A DNA stretch of 64,000 nucleotides from Ascidia mentula (GCA_947561715.1 OX387205.1:13025001-13089000); one strand, 5' to 3'. Shown: positions 35,728 to 49,974, counted from the stretch's first letter. Numbers and translations are program-made. The notes: generated by a model not told the origin, from the letters alone.

Positions 35728-38700
35728 CTACGACGCCAAAAAATCGGGATCTTCCGCATTTTCGCTAATAAACCCGTCAGTTTTGTGTTCGGACAATTGA
35801 TCTTCGTCGACTTCAGCAAACTTGGTCTCATCCACGTACTCGTACCGCACGGAGAGAAATATAAAGAGGACAGATGCGATGGCGATAAGTCCAGCGAACA
35901 AGAAATACTCGTCGGCCTGCAAGGAGACGAATTGTTTCAGAAAATCTAATAAAGTCACTTTTATTTTGCACGCAAGTTACTGCGCACATGAACAATTAAC
36001 GTTATCCCACGAAGCGTGATTCTTTGCGAAGAAATTACCATCACGTGGACGCCAGAGTCGATAACCTATGAGGTTTTATCGGTGTCCATGCTATATTTCG
36101 TAATGGATTGTGAGACATTTTGTGAGACCAACCTGATTTGGAATTAGCCTTGCTTCAGCAACGATCAAAACAACGACGTCACCAAGGGAAACAGTTAACA
36201 ACCAGAAGGCTTGCAGGATTGACTTCATGCTCGGCGGGGCCTAAACAAATATGTATCACTGTATTGTATTCCATTTCCAACGTGCACCTTATTTACGTTA
36301 TTTGAGCTAAAATACATTGAGAATAAGGACGCCTGTGGCTAAAACAGTTTACGAGGCCCTAAATAAGGAAGCCTAGTATTTCTACGACGTCCACTTAAAA
36401 ATAAAACAAATATGTGCTCAGTATATGCCCTATGGCCACCTTGGTTAATAAATGACAATAAAATGTTGACCTAAAAAGCAAGATACATCTAATTTAGCTT
36501 GAACAAGCATTTTGCTTTAAGAGACATACATGTTTGTTGTCACAGAATAAAACACAATGGCTAACCGAGGACCAGAATCTCGTACAGCTAATGAGCAAGT
36601 ATTAAACTACAAAGTTTTTTATTTCTGGATATAAAAAACTGGATATTGTCTTTAGACAAGGGGAATATATAACTTGCTAACGCTACAATACATAATAGTT
36701 ATTGAGTCAATCATAGTATTCAGGCAAAAATTGACTAAGGGGAATTTATAAAACACTGATCTTACCTGTGAATACGAGAACTCCAGACCAGTTACGGATA
36801 AGAAAACTTCTCCCACGGTGATAATGAAATACTGTGGAATCATCCAAAATATGCTCACGTCGTTTTGATAAATGTCGGTATAGAAGTCCATTGTTATGTC
36901 GCTTTTCTGTGAATAAATTTAAAAAAATGATGTAAGTCTGTCATGCATGCGTATATACAGCAAGCGTAATTTAAAACTCCCTGGCATTTTGCGACAGTTT
37001 TTATTATTCCAAAAAATTCTTGGTTATGAAGGATATGGTGCTCTTCTTGCTACCAGGCTTTGTATTTTTAAAGAATTGTTCTTCTGGCATAAAGTTACGA
37101 GATTTTTATTGCGTGATATTTGTAAAAAAAATCTTACATTTTTACACCGTTTGGTGTAGAATGCGCCCACTTACCTGCGTTATATGTTTTACCGGATCGA
37201 TCTGCCTGAGGACGATTGTGTACAAACCTCCTGTGCCAACTTTGTACTTGAACTTCCATTCTACAGCGCCCTTTCTCACCAACAGCTGATGCCTATTTGA
37301 AGCACAAATTTTCTTTCACGATACAGGTCATATTTTTTTTAATAGTTTGCATTTGTTGCAAGCAAGCTGTGCATTGGAACTCCTTGAAAACACTACTTCA
37401 CATATAGTATAAGATTTCTATAATAAGCAGGGGTGCAGCCCAACATTTGTGGAAACATTAGACCCCGAAACAAAATGTGCTAATCCTCGGATACAAAAGC
37501 TGGAAACGTTTAATTCGGTACTGAAAGGTTTACTGCGTTTTGTCAAGTGAAGAAAAAAAGGAAACATCGCTTACGATCCCTTAACGATTGCTGTGAGTTT
37601 TAATCGTTCTCCTCTTTGTACAGTCGTGTATATTCCTTTGTCTTTCAAGTAAATTTCTATATCCTCATTCAGTGCGTTAAACACTCTATATCCAAAGGTA
37701 ACATCATTAAAAAGTCATGTTCAATAAGAAAGTACCACACGTGGTTTTTACGTGTTGGTCATGTCTATTGATATGGGAGGGACTTACCCTATCCATGCCA
37801 AGCCGCCGGAAGATTTTTTCGTTGGATGAGAGCTCTGTTAAAAAGTTTATTGTGAAAATGGAGGTTTGCTATTTACATTGGTGTTTCGGTGCTGTATGTT
37901 AAATTTACAATCGTTTGTTACTATTGCACCATTACTCCAACATTGCTAGTTCGAATATGTGAAACCTTATCCAAAATTACTATTATTATAAAAAATAAAG
38001 AGTGGTTGATGATCAGCATCAGTGCGATCTTGTATCTTAAAATATCACTTTTGTGAGTTATTTTGGATACCTGACAAAATAGGACAGATCCGTTGGTACC
38101 ATCAAGCAAAATCTACTTTCTAAATGGCATTTCTCCTAATATGAAAACGTACTTATCTTTTGTGACGTACCAGGTAACCGTGAAAAGATGACGACGAATT
38201 TTTGGTGACGTAATAATCCATTGCTTCTTTACCAAGCAGATCGACCGACTGGTTGCTTACTTTAGTTGGGTCGTCATTACAATAATACGAAAGTTGGTAA
38301 TTCCCAGGTCTCATAATTTGTTCTTTGGTGTTGGTCGCCTGTAGAAGAGGTGCAGAATGAACGAGAATGTTATGCATTTTACCTATTAAACGTTATGTAC
38401 AGGAAATTTTAATGTGGTTTGAATAGCGAAAGAAACTAAACCTTGGTTGCAGAAATAAAAAGTTGACTATTGGAAGAAGTTTTCAAAGTAGAGCAAAACA
38501 AATGAAATGTATCAATCTGGAGACAATTTTGACGTTTTAATCAAATTTATGTTACCGGTTTTGTTTTTCGATAATTCTTCAAAGATTAGAACTTATTTCA
38601 ATTCACATCAAGCAACACAACCAACTGAGAATCAAAATCCCCTCCTTACGTTTCCGGGTGGAATAATAAGTTCGTTGCTGCTTCCCTTGAGGACATGATT

Positions 38701-41700
38701 CCAATGCAAGTCTGTTGTGAGTGAGACTGTACAGTTGCAGGCATTGATGACACGCAAGCTAGTCTGTTGGGCGTTATCGGGGTATTGTGTCAAGTTGACC
38801 TGGTAAAATATTACAATATGTATTTTTGGGCAACGACTGCAACGACTACAACGTCACCGCAGAGTCGAATAGTCTGAGACTGGTACGTTAGCCGAGAAGA
38901 CCGACGTCAGTCACAAGCTGCACTGGTGAAACTTAATTAGGTCTGAATTACTAAACAGTGAGCACAAGTGTCTACAACGCGGAAGTGTTTCAGGCAATCT
39001 CATGACAAGGCAGAATCGCACTACTGTGCAGGTCCTTACTTGGAGATTTTAGCTATCTTTTCTGGATCATAAGGATTTATGAAATTGGAGGGAGTGCTAT
39101 ATAGGGTTGAAAAGAAAAACATCAAAATCCAGTAACTTACGTTTATCTTCATTTGAACAAGGGCAGCGACAACGAATGATAATCCAGCCAGGATCATTCC
39201 TAATGCCATTCGACGTAGTTGGCTGTAAACGTAAAAAAAGATATTTTATCGTTTATTTATCGATTCAGTAACAACACCATTGTTTTGAATCACATTGAAG
39301 TTTTCTCAGTATTTTTGCATGCAATTATATTTATAGCAACTACGCCAACACATTGTAGGGATTTCCAGCTTATGGCAGTCGTCGTGATTTTGGCTTTTGG
39401 ATCATTGGATCGCACTCAATGATAAATAAAAACGTGACAAACTCGGAACAAACTTGGCCCAGCTTTTCGACGGGTGGTAATGACCGACGTCCATTAATAC
39501 AACTAAAAAATTTGGGTACGAACGTGAAGTTGAAGTTCAAGTGACGTAAGCAGGGGTAGAGAGTGACCTCAAACAATGGAATGAGAGTGACGATAAACAA
39601 CGGGTTGCACAGTTGCATTTGGTCGGGCAAGATCCATAGACTTCCCTGTGACGAAAGATGAAGAAGGCATCACAACAAATCGATATGAATTTATCGCATT
39701 GGATCGCCTTGAATAACATATACTTTTACTGTTATAGTAAACCAGTTTTTCAAAAATTTGTATGACAAGAAATGCTGGAAATTATGCAGTCAAGACACCA
39801 GAAATTGTTACCAGGTATACTGCAACAAAAACTTTGCAAAACCTTTGATTGAAGTACAACCAATGCCTTTTGAAAGTACAATACATTAAAGCAAAAAATC
39901 AACCGTTAACTAAGTAACAATCACATACCACATAACCGTCCATTCTGACGGCTTGGAGAGTCCAACGTGATCCTTGTTGATCAAAAAGCGTCCAGAATAG
40001 GGGTAGGGGAATGTACAAAATAAGGATTCGAAGAACGTATTTGATGTCACGAATCAATCGTGTTTGGGCCTGGCAAAGTGAACAGTTACTAAAGTCTAAC
40101 CAGTCTATTTGAAAAGGTAACCGTGGTTATATATGGGCAAAATATATTCTCCCAAATTATTCCAGGCTGATCCTGTTTTAAAAACATGGAAAGGACAGTG
40201 TTTCTTAGGCCCTCACATTCAATACCAGAAGTGTAGGCCTAACCAATTTTCAAAATCAAAAAGCTTTGGAGATTACACTCCATCTCAATATATGCGTTAC
40301 AAACTTTTCCGTAAATTTCAATAAATTTGTTCTACTGTCACTATTAAACGTTTACTTTGATTAACCGCCAGTCGTTGAATAGCAGGCAAACGTCGGTGAA
40401 TAAAGTATAGCTTACGTTTAATTGTGCCAGAAGAACAAACTAATAGAAATGCAAAACGCCTGACAGCAACACAATATTTACGTATGTTCCATCGTTAGCG
40501 TAATCCATCCAGTGATCTCTGTTTCGTTCATTCCTTGGCGTGTTCCACCGATTCTTCCACGCGTGCTAAGCAAATAGGTTGTTATTGCCCCGGTTTCATA
40601 CTTATCATTTCTACTAATACGCTGATAGCAGCAAGTAAAAATGATGTAGGTAATTGAAATTTCAAGGATTAGGTTTCCTATTGGCCTGAATGTTTTTAAT
40701 GGTCAAGCTAGCTTTGACGTCATGGCAAGTAGTTTAGTTTCCTCACCCAAACGCAGACTGCAGCTCGCAAAAATATTCTGTCGGAAGGCATGACTCGTCT
40801 GTAGTATCTCGTACCGAGTACAAAGAAAACTGAAAACGGATATTTACCGGTTATATATTGCACTAATTATATACTCTCAATATGATTGAGCTAATTATTC
40901 TCAAATACTCGTTTGGTGCAATCTCCCAAGCGTTTGCGTGGATAGACAACTCTCAAAAACGAACAAATAATCTACATCGGGTGCAAAAGATACATAGATT
41001 TTATTGTAACCGACTCTTCGCCTACCATGCGACAAGAATTCTTTAGCAGCAATTCACCATATACACACAACCTTGTGAATTACTGCCTTTAGAACCCTAA
41101 AGAGGTCTCGTCAGATAGCCGACGAAAAGCCGGTTACTATAAAACCTACGTAACTTTCATGCCCGGAGAACAGTTCTTTTACATTTACAATACCTCTGGT
41201 AACAACATTAGTACTAAATCTTTACTTACGAATGGCAACTGCCATCAGGACAGCAGGAATCCCGAATGCCAGAGAGTAGCAGTCATAACCGAAACATTTC
41301 ACTTGCTCTGTGACCAAAACATGTTGAGGTGAATGGTTGAAAAGCGTATATTGCCAACTACTTGTAACGATTTGTAAATTATTTCGTAAAATAACTGTTA
41401 TTCTAAGTGAGATGCAGACAGTGCACACTTTTTCGACCTTTAAGGTATCATCAGTGCGGGTTGTGACTGTGGCTCTGGACTAGCTTGCAAATTGTCATTT
41501 TAACAGAGATAATTACCACGAATGAGGGGGGAGGCGAACGTGGAAATCAGACTTCCAGCGTTGATGGCAAAATAGAAGAGAGAAAAGAAACGACGACGGT
41601 AGTTTTCCTGAAAACATGCAACTGCTGTCAGTCGATTGCCTCCATATCAATATGCCACACATCATTAACCAAAACAAAACGACACTATGCGTGAATTTTA

Positions 41701-43274
41701 ATGAGAACATGACAATACGTGGATTGCAACCCGTATATCGTTCGACAGTTTTGGTCAGACTGACTGCTGGTTAAGTGCAAATATCCAATTTGGTGTTAAG
41801 GAGTACGCATTTTTAGAAATTATTTCACAAGCAAATGAAACCAACATATATGTCGGTCTCTATGCGTATAAAATTCATGCTTTGTGCTGTCGGAGAAAGG
41901 CAAACAATAGTTTTGTCACAAGTTCGTGGTGAAGTTTTACATAGTTTCACCTGATCTGCTTCGAATTGGTCGCCACCGAATGCCGACACACATGGTTTTA
42001 TTCCGCCTGTCCCGATGGCAATAACGACTAAACCGACACAGGATAGAACCCTGGAAACCAAACACAACAAACCCCGATAATTTCGCAAAATCCAACCTTG
42101 CATGTTTTTAAATCCTTTGTTTAACAAAAGGCAAAAGCAAGCGGTTTAACTGTTGGTTTCCTGAGATTGTAAAATTACGTTACAGGACGATATGGCCTGA
42201 CACAGGTTTTGCAAAAAGTTTACATTTATGTCTATAATATCAGAGCAACACAATTCCAGCAAAGCTTACGCGTGTGTTGTATGATCTCCTAAAGGTCCAA
42301 CAGCTCCAAGGGTGTTAAGAACCATTCCAACTGCATACACTACAGAAAGCCATAGAATCGTCCTGTAGAAAACGTAAACAGCTTTAAATTGCGATTTCCT
42401 TAAACTTGACGTCACTAAAAAGTTTGCCAAACATTTTAATTTGAGATTTGGAGTTAAACCACTAACATATGTTTGTTAACCCACAAATATCAGAAAACAA
42501 CGAATTGAAATTCCTGATACATAACTAACTTAGTCTATTTGTTAACCCAGATATTGCTGTTTTGCATTATTCTAAACGGAAACATGTATTGTTTTAACAC
42601 ACCGGGATTCTAACCCAGGATATCCTGACCAGGAATCCCGATCGGGTTTTCAAATAACTCTAACATACCTGTATTTACCCCACCAAGTGTCAGCCAAGAT
42701 TGCGCCCAATAACGGAAAGAAATAAGCGACCACAGTAAACGCATGGTAAATAGCAGTTGAGGTGTTGGCGTCCCAATTCATGTAATACGTCAAGTACAAC
42801 ACCAGAATAGCTGAAAGTGAATATCATATTTAGCTATTTAACAGAAAAAAATACAGGTATTTTGTGTCAATACAGGAAGAAGGTCACGCTTACTTCGCAT
42901 GCCATAGTAGGAATAGCGTTCACAGAATTCGTTTCCAAGAATAAAGACGATGTGTTTCGGAAAACCTTTCTGTAAAATTAGTTAAACGCCATTACATGCA
43001 GTCAACATACGTTCACAATTTGTGTATTGATTGTCGGTTGATCCACCAGACTTAACTACTAACCATATGCACGTCGACTGGATATATGTGAAACATGCAC
43101 ACTACCTATGTCATTCTTTACGAGCTAAGAAAACGGTTTGAAAGTCTAACCAAAGACTATCACATGCAGATTAAATGCGAAACATACCGGCTTTCCTTCA
43201 GTAATTCCACCATTCAGTAATGGCCTCCTTTCACTGTTGCTCTCATTTGCCTCGTCGGTTACATGTTCATTCAT
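35728..43274 (-). CDS. SLC15A1/2-like: SLC15 gene C: proton-coupled oligopeptide transporter, 736 aa
   Basis: CDS complement(join(35728..35916,36133..36240,36766..36906,37175..37292,37575..37685,37788..37834,38171..38338,38650..38799,39141..39222,39524..39645,39929..40069,40482..40565,40747..40829,41230..41307,41517..41607,41951..42050,42270..42362,42669..42810,42894..42969,43188..43274)), 2211 nt, frame intact. ExxER intact ([15 protein letters not shown]43/E46/R47). Signatures: [59 protein letters not shown]. The five-exon extracellular domain is about 198 residues. The loop after TM1 differs from A and B (WDANTSTAIYHAF against [13 protein letters not shown]). The tail is short (about 45 residues). 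The start is the first of two nearby in-frame-looking ATGs in ATGAATGAACATG. Some blocks are almost identical to gene B, including intron bases. Confidence 0.92.
41405..41490. repeat. MITE-family fragment in an intron of gene C
   Basis: Contains GCAGACAGTGCACAC and CGACCTTTAAGGTATCATCA, matching the centre and arm of the palindromic element at 15152-15274. Its right part (CTCTGGACTAGC) recurs near 61740. Confidence 0.5.
42592..42651 (-). repeat. 5'-truncated SINE fragment in an intron of gene C
   Basis: The complement reads AAAACCCGATCGGGATTCCT and then a B-box-like stretch and a short A-run, matching the 3' half of the SINE at 27157. The A-box half is missing. Confidence 0.7.
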
Positions 43275-44584
43275 ATCAAAAACCTGTTGCTATTTCATTT
43301 CCCTTTAGCAAGTATAGCCTATGGAAGACTGTAAAGTGCTTGGAGTTTCAACAAGGCTGGTTTCAATCTGGTGCTGAGACAAAACGCCAGCTTTATAAAC
43401 GCGCGTTTGATTATTTCCCGTTTCACAGGAACAGTTGACGACACTAACCCGGCCTTTCCAGGCCATCTTCATTGTTTATAGTAAAATCGACGTTCCCCGT
43501 GTGCGAATGGTTTTTAAATGTTAATTAGACGTAATTGTTCTTCTACTGAAGCTTATTGCCTTATTATACGGGAATTGTCATCTGGACAAGCCCTGTTAAC
43601 GTTTTCGAAGTTGGCGCTTTAGTCTGCCACTTTTCCGGTGTAAAAATATGCTGGAAATCCCGACATCGGGTTCACGTCATTTGTATGTCTGCGTTCTACA
43701 GCTGTCACTCGTAAGGAATCATTGCGCATCAACAAGAAAGTGACGAAAACAATCACAAGACTAACAGATCACGCGATCATGAAATTCCAGAGTCGTGTTT
43801 TAAGAATTGCTTTTTTCTTCTGCTGAATGTCACAGCGGGTATCTGACGAAATAACGCTGCACCGTCTTATGCGATAGCAGCGTTCTTTGCGTATCGCGCA
43901 GTCGTTGTACGTTTTTCCAATTGGGACCTTGAATTATCCCTTATTTTTCTGCGACAAATACTAATCACTGTTTGGGCATGTTTTGTTCTGTCTCATCTGT
44001 TCAAAGCCTTACCGTTGTTTTTATTGTCAGGTAGTTTTGCAGCATAAATTATGATTTGATCTTAGCGAGAAACATCGATTTGGTGTTCACCACATGGAGT
44101 TTGTAAAACCTTTGCTGCTATAAGTTTATCAAAACTGTCGCTTGCGTCGAATTCGGTTCAAAAATTCGTCATTGCTTGTTCGACATTTTAATTTAAATCA
44201 CGACTGATTCACTTCCACTTGCAAGCAAACGACTCTCCATAAAATTGATGCTTAACAGTGCATTAACAGAATCAATAAATGCAAAAAAAGCAGTATTGTA
44301 ACACAGTTTTACTACAGTGCCGGTTTTTCACAAGGAAAACACAAAGCTTGACTAACACAAGGATTAAATTGCACAATGACAAAGCATACTTTGGTTATAA
44401 AGCTTAATAAAGAAATTACGGCCATACAGACCCAAGCTTAAAATAGAATAACTATGATACCATTGTCTTGGTAGTAAAATGTGCCAACGATGATATGCAT
44501 TTAATTTGAAAGGGTACGAATACACCGTCACATAAAATGCAGTATAGGAGGTATAGTGCTGTTACAAGCCTACTGATGAGACGC
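43275..44584. other. Intergenic region between genes C and D
   Basis: Promoter side of gene C and 3' side of gene D. I see no gene, RNA or clear repeat. Confidence 0.5.
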
Positions 44585-47500
44585 TTAAAGTTGCGTCTCA
44601 TCCCCGTCATTTCTATATGCGGGATTATCATTTCCACCTCGTAATTCTCCGTTGCTGGACGCGTTTAGGCGCAATTGGATTTCCTCTCCGTCCAGCGTTT
44701 CAATCGAATAATCGTATCTCTTGGCAAGCAATATAAACGCAATGACAGATATAAAGACGAGACCAGCCAGAAGAAAAGACTCGCCAGCCTGGTAATGAAG
44801 AAAAAGTTTGTGTATGCATTTAGTTCATGCTGATATTGATTTTTATTACGTACGATGCTTGTCAGAGGTCCATGAGTTTAGTTCATGAAAACTTACACCT
44901 CGCAAAACATGCTTTTCAAATTCTTTAAGCACACACGCAAAAGTTGAGGATTAAACAAACCACGAATGTTCGCCGTCATCATGTTACAACAAGTTATGTA
45001 ATAAAACAACTTTATTTAGTAAAGAATCCGCAATGCATGAGTTTTTCCATTAAAAAAAAAACCTTTTCAATATTTACCTGATATTGGATACGGGTGACGT
45101 CATCCACGGCCCATGTGACCATTTGCCCGATATACATGTTGAAAATCCAAATCGCTTCCACGATCGATTTCATGCTCTTTGGTGCCTTGACGAGATAAAC
45201 TTATTATAACCACCATTAACCATATTATTGTGTTGCCGTTCCTGCCAGGCATGTTGTATTTCAGCTAATTTTACGTTTAGTTAATAGCGGAGAGACATCG
45301 GTGAATAAAAATGTACGTTTAATTGTGCCAGAAGAACAGATTAGTTGAAATTAACCATAATGCTTAACTGAACAAACACTATAACGCACAACATATATTC
45401 TTACTGTTCAAAAATCTCGGAATTTGTTAAATTTAAGACTACTGGAAAGGTGTATGAATATTGTAAAACACCATGTAGCAAATTGTGTAAGCTGCATACA
45501 GATGGCAACCGTTACGATCTATGAGGTCTCATCAGTGCATCATATAGCAAAATTTGCTTACTTGTGAATAAGAAAACTCAAGTCCGAATACGGTAACAAA
45601 GATGTCGCCCAGACTTGAAGGAATGTACTGGGGAATCATCCATAATATGTTTATGGAATATGCAGCTTTGTTCTAAACAAATCGGGTGCAAAAGGGTTGT
45701 CGACTGCATTTGTTTTGTTGACGATTATCCTATTTAGGTTTACTGTACATAAGATGTACCAAATATTTCAACCTGATGAGGGTTTTAAAACACCGGCCAA
45801 TGGATCATGTAAACAGAAAGTGGACAAAGTGTACAGACTTTTATGAAATCTTCAGTGTCATTGCCTCCATGGTCAACATATAGTCCTAATATAATGACCA
45901 GGTGTTCAAAATGCACTCTTACGTCAATTTCCACTTGTACAATGGCAGCAACGAGAAAAGCGAAACCATACAACGTCATCCCGAGACCCAGGCAAAGGAG
46001 TGGACTGCATGTAACACATGTTGAGGTGTCATAAATTTTTATGATGTATTACTTCCTTTGTGTGTAAACCGTACCTGGGTTTGATGCCGCGGCATTGGAA
46101 AAGAGGGTAGAAAAGAAATTCAAGCAACAAACTCAGAAACACTTCGAACATATAGAAAATCATCGTAATTTGGTCTGGATAAATTTGGAAGGAGCCCTTG
46201 GAAGTCCAAAACAATATTATTGTGTGATTGGGAAGTTATTCGAACTTTTCAAGGTTTTTATACTTTCGCTTGTGGATTCTACACTTAGATTGCTAACGAA
46301 AACTATTATAGCACTTCTATATTAATTTAATTCTAAGCAAAGCATTACTGCGCAATTAAACAACATAAATATGAATTTGATGAGGTCCAGTGACGTATCA
46401 GGCCTGGAATATTGGTGGGGGCGGAATAAATTACAGATTTGTGGCGTGCAAAAAGTTTGGGTTTGAATCTTTCGAAAAGATGTGCTTAAATGGAAAATTA
46501 TATCAACAAAATCTAAATCTTAAACATTTAAAAAAAAAACTTACGAGTACTTTAATTCAAAAATTTCTGAGGGGCCACGACGCCTTTGGGCCCTTCCTGG
46601 CTACGCCAGAGGCAAGGGCCACGATGATACTGAGTCGGGCGCCTACTATCACTGAATTGTATTCAGGGTTACCTACCACTTGCCAATCCATTTTATCAGC
46701 TTGTTGATACCAACTGCCACCCAACTGGTAAATTATCACCCAAAAGAGCATGAGCGGAACGTACAACACAAGTATGCTGAACAATCGCTTTACGTCTTTG
46801 ACAGAAGCATCCTACAAAATGATAAATATAAGCTTTCCAGCGATTTTAACTCTCGCTATATTCACATTCGTTCCATCCAAGGCGTAATCCATCCAGTGAT
46901 TCAGGTTTCTTAGGTTTGCTGGAGTTCTACTGCGTTTTCTCAATGCTTTCTACACAGATAAGAAGTAAACGTTATTGGTGCATCTAGGTTTTAATGCACC
47001 ATAAAATAAAAGGTCGCGTAAAGATATAACCGAGCTTATGAATTTTGTATCAATAAAACGCTTATATAAGTTTTGGTAAATGGAGAAACTGATGATGCCG
47101 TTTTAGGCGAAATATATTTTTCTTTCAATAAATCGATCTGAGCTGTCTAAAGATCGCTGTGTTGGGATTTTAATACATTATGAAAACGCTTATTTTAGGA
47201 ACTTTATCGGGTAAAATTTAAATATGCAAAACATGTCTCACCCATATATAAACTGGTGTTTTTAACGGTGTATTGTTTCTTTCAACCGTCAGCATAACGT
47301 AAGCCGGAAACCCGCAAACAGCAAGAACTGCAAAGGATTTATAGATGGCAACACTGCGAATAAATTATATTAATCCCATAGACATGGAAGTTACCCAATG
47401 CAAAAATCATTGAAATAGAAATAATCCCGTACAGCAAAGCGTAACAATCATCACCAAAACACATCACTTCATCTGCAACAAAAAGATTGTTTAAATTTCG

Positions 47501-49530
47501 TTTAGTTCTACGTAATTCTTTGACAAACGTAATTGCATGTGGGTAAACCACTTTTATTTTAGGTTCAACATTGCAAATGCCGTTTCACTTGCCTGATTTG
47601 ATGTTCATTAGTATGATACAGTCGTTCTTTGCATTGATTTGATCAAATTATAGGTCAAAAGAATGTGAGGCAGAAAAATTGATCACCCACTGTGTTTGTT
47701 TTATTCTTTTACTGGAACCAGCACAGACTCACCTCTGAGAAAAGGCAAAATACTCCAAGCGAGGAACTTTGCTGCTACAGAGACCATGAAGAACAAAGAG
47801 TAAAATCTGCGTCTTTGGTTTGTCTGTGAACAAAAATCAGTTGAAACTGTTATCCTCACAAGGCTGCATGCATGCATTTGATTAGGTATAAGGTTAGATA
47901 GTAGACCCATAATAACTGCATTGCCTATTTTCGTCGCATCGAATATGTTTACGATACCATGCGTGAATATTTAAGTACGGAAATCCTTGCAACCAAAATC
48001 CATCATACTTGCTAATCTTGCATAGCTTTGTAGGAAAGTAATATGCAGCGCAACTCTAAGCAAACAGGTAAATTTAAAACGGTATAAGCCATTGAATTTC
48101 GACATCTGTAAAAATATATCTAATGGCGAGATTTATATCGAATAATTGCTGGTGGAAAGCAATGCCAAAAACAGACCTGTACACAATATAATGGGTGTAT
48201 TGTCTGCATATAAGTACAAGAATAATTTTCAGCCAAAAACGCTTAAATTTGAATTCATGTAAAGCATAGAACAAACGTGGATCGAACCTCGTTAATTGGG
48301 AATTGGTCACCTCCAAGAGCCAGTATACACGCGCTCGCCCCGCCATATCCAATTGCTATTAGTGCTATACCTGTACCCGATAGCCCTCTGGAAAACGAGA
48401 TGCAATTATTACCATTTTGCAACATATATGCCTGGCACATCGGCCGGTTCTGACTTGTATTTAGTGTTAACAACTCACATAAAAATACATGGAGTTTCAC
48501 CCTATAGTTTTGCAGTGGTTCTATTTGAATAATACTAAAACTACGATGCCAATGGGCGAAATTATCATCTCTGTTAAAAAATAAAGTTCATACACTGGCG
48601 CTGATAATCCTTTACTCCTTTTGGAGTCTCAGGAATATATTACATTGATTCGAAAAGACAGATCCGCCGGTCACCGCCCTGCACAAGCTGATTTCTGTAG
48701 TCATTTTTGACATTTTCTCTGGTATAATCTTGCAGTGTTTAGATATACAAGACGCGCAAATTACATCAAAATTGAATTACGGCTTCACTGTTCTTGACTT
48801 ACCCATGCACATGTATATTTCCAATAGGTGAAATGGCCCCCAAGGTGTTCAATACAAAGCCTATTGTAGTCACAAGTGAAAAAAGGACGAAAGTTCTGGA
48901 AAAAAATTTTAAAACTTATAAATATGTTTCACACTGAACAATAATACTTGTGGCTTTTTGATGATCACAAACTTAGCAAATTGACAAGTTCTGTTCAAAA
49001 ATACCCACTTTGGTTTCTCAAGCCAGTTATCGGCGATTTCAGCACCAAGCAACACACATACGAAACCAACCACATGAAGTGCGTAGTAAACCGACGTACC
49101 ATTACTCCAAAGTAAATAATAGCGAAAGTATAAGATCAGATCGGCTGAAATACAATTATAAACAATAAGCATTTCATTTATGTGTGAAGATAGGATAGAC
49201 GTACAGTGTACTCCACTGGAAGCAAAACTTTGGAAGAAAGCGCAACCCAGAAGTAAGTAACACACCGGTGGGAAGCCACTCTGCAGCAGAAAACAAATGT
49301 TTTGTAAGTCCCACATGTGCACATGTAGCAGTTCAGTTAAAGTATGTATTGTGGCTTTGCATCCAGCTTACCATGGACACGTATTTGAAAAAAGGGCTAC
49401 CCCGGGTTGTAGTTTGTGAGGACCGTCTCGACGATTCAATGTTAACTACATGAAGGACAAAATGCGTGTTTTACCCACAGTAAAATATAATTACATAAGT
49501 CGAATGCTTACCTGCGTTACCATCTTCCAT
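44585..49530 (-). CDS. SLC15 gene D: degenerate paralogue lacking the extracellular domain and ExxER motif, 532 aa
   Basis: CDS complement(join(44585..44788,45078..45185,45562..45672,45923..46004,46075..46196,46677..46811,46866..46949,47242..47327,47395..47472,47733..47823,48288..48387,48803..48895,49009..49144,49205..49280,49372..49445,49512..49530)), 1599 nt, no stop or frameshift. Intron positions match genes B and C, so homology is certain. Differences: the TM1 motif GNEFCER is replaced by [17 protein letters not shown] becomes FFMVSVAAKF; GGIKPC becomes [14 protein letters not shown] becomes YQLGGSWY. The five exons for the extracellular domain are missing, so TM9 (ending VQVEID, residue 392) joins directly to TM10 (NKAAYSINILWMIPQY). 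Loss of the ExxER glutamates and arginine argues against proton-coupled peptide transport as known. Intact frame over 16 exons argues against a dead pseudogene. It may be a receptor-like or regulatory pseudo-transporter. The first two exons are tiny and less certain. Confidence 0.85.
45498..45545. repeat. MITE-family fragment in an intron of gene D
   Basis: CGATCTATGAGGTCTCATCA followed by GTGC matches the central motif of the palindromic element at 15152-15274; the arms are not preserved. Confidence 0.4.
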
Positions 49531-49936
49531 TTTCAATCCAGTTTTTATCGGCTCATCAGAATTTCAATTAACTCATACACGGGCATCAGCGGCCTGTTCT
49601 AATAACGATGAAGCACTAAGATCTTAACGTAAATGTTAAGCTAATGGCTACGGGGGAAGCAGAATTAAGTTGATCAGTAACACACATAGTGGAGATTACC
49701 ACTGCGTTTACCGAACAACGTTTAACATATGATCACAAATCTTTGACCCATGTGCTGCTAAGGAGAAGTGTTTGCTCAAATATGGGGAATGTCTGCAGCA
49801 TTGTAGCTCAAGCCTAGGGTTTGTTTGTACAGTGAGCGTGCATGTGCATTATCGTAAGGACAATATGATTATCCTGGTGAGCGTAGCATGTTCAGACATC
49901 ACAAACCACATAACTATGCAGTTCATGGCGGCGCAT
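49531..49936. other. Intergenic region between gene D and the NUP62 paralogue
   Basis: About 400 bases upstream of gene D and downstream of the NUP62-like gene. I see no coding or RNA feature. Confidence 0.5.
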
Positions 49937-49942
49937 TTTATT
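49937..49942 (-). terminator. Polyadenylation signal of the NUP62-like paralogue
   Basis: AATAAA on the minus strand, in a context (TTTAAATAAAATGCG) also found at the end of the neighbouring NUP62 gene at 55358, so the 3' ends are homologous. Confidence 0.65.
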
Positions 49943-49974
49943 TAAAGAGCCAGTCACAATCGCTCGTTAGCGAT

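Noticed and set aside
45693..45922. Read-through frame after the TM9 exon of gene D as a possible residual extracellular domain
   Set aside because: It resembles none of the domain in A, B or C and has no usable donor-acceptor pair; it reads as intron.
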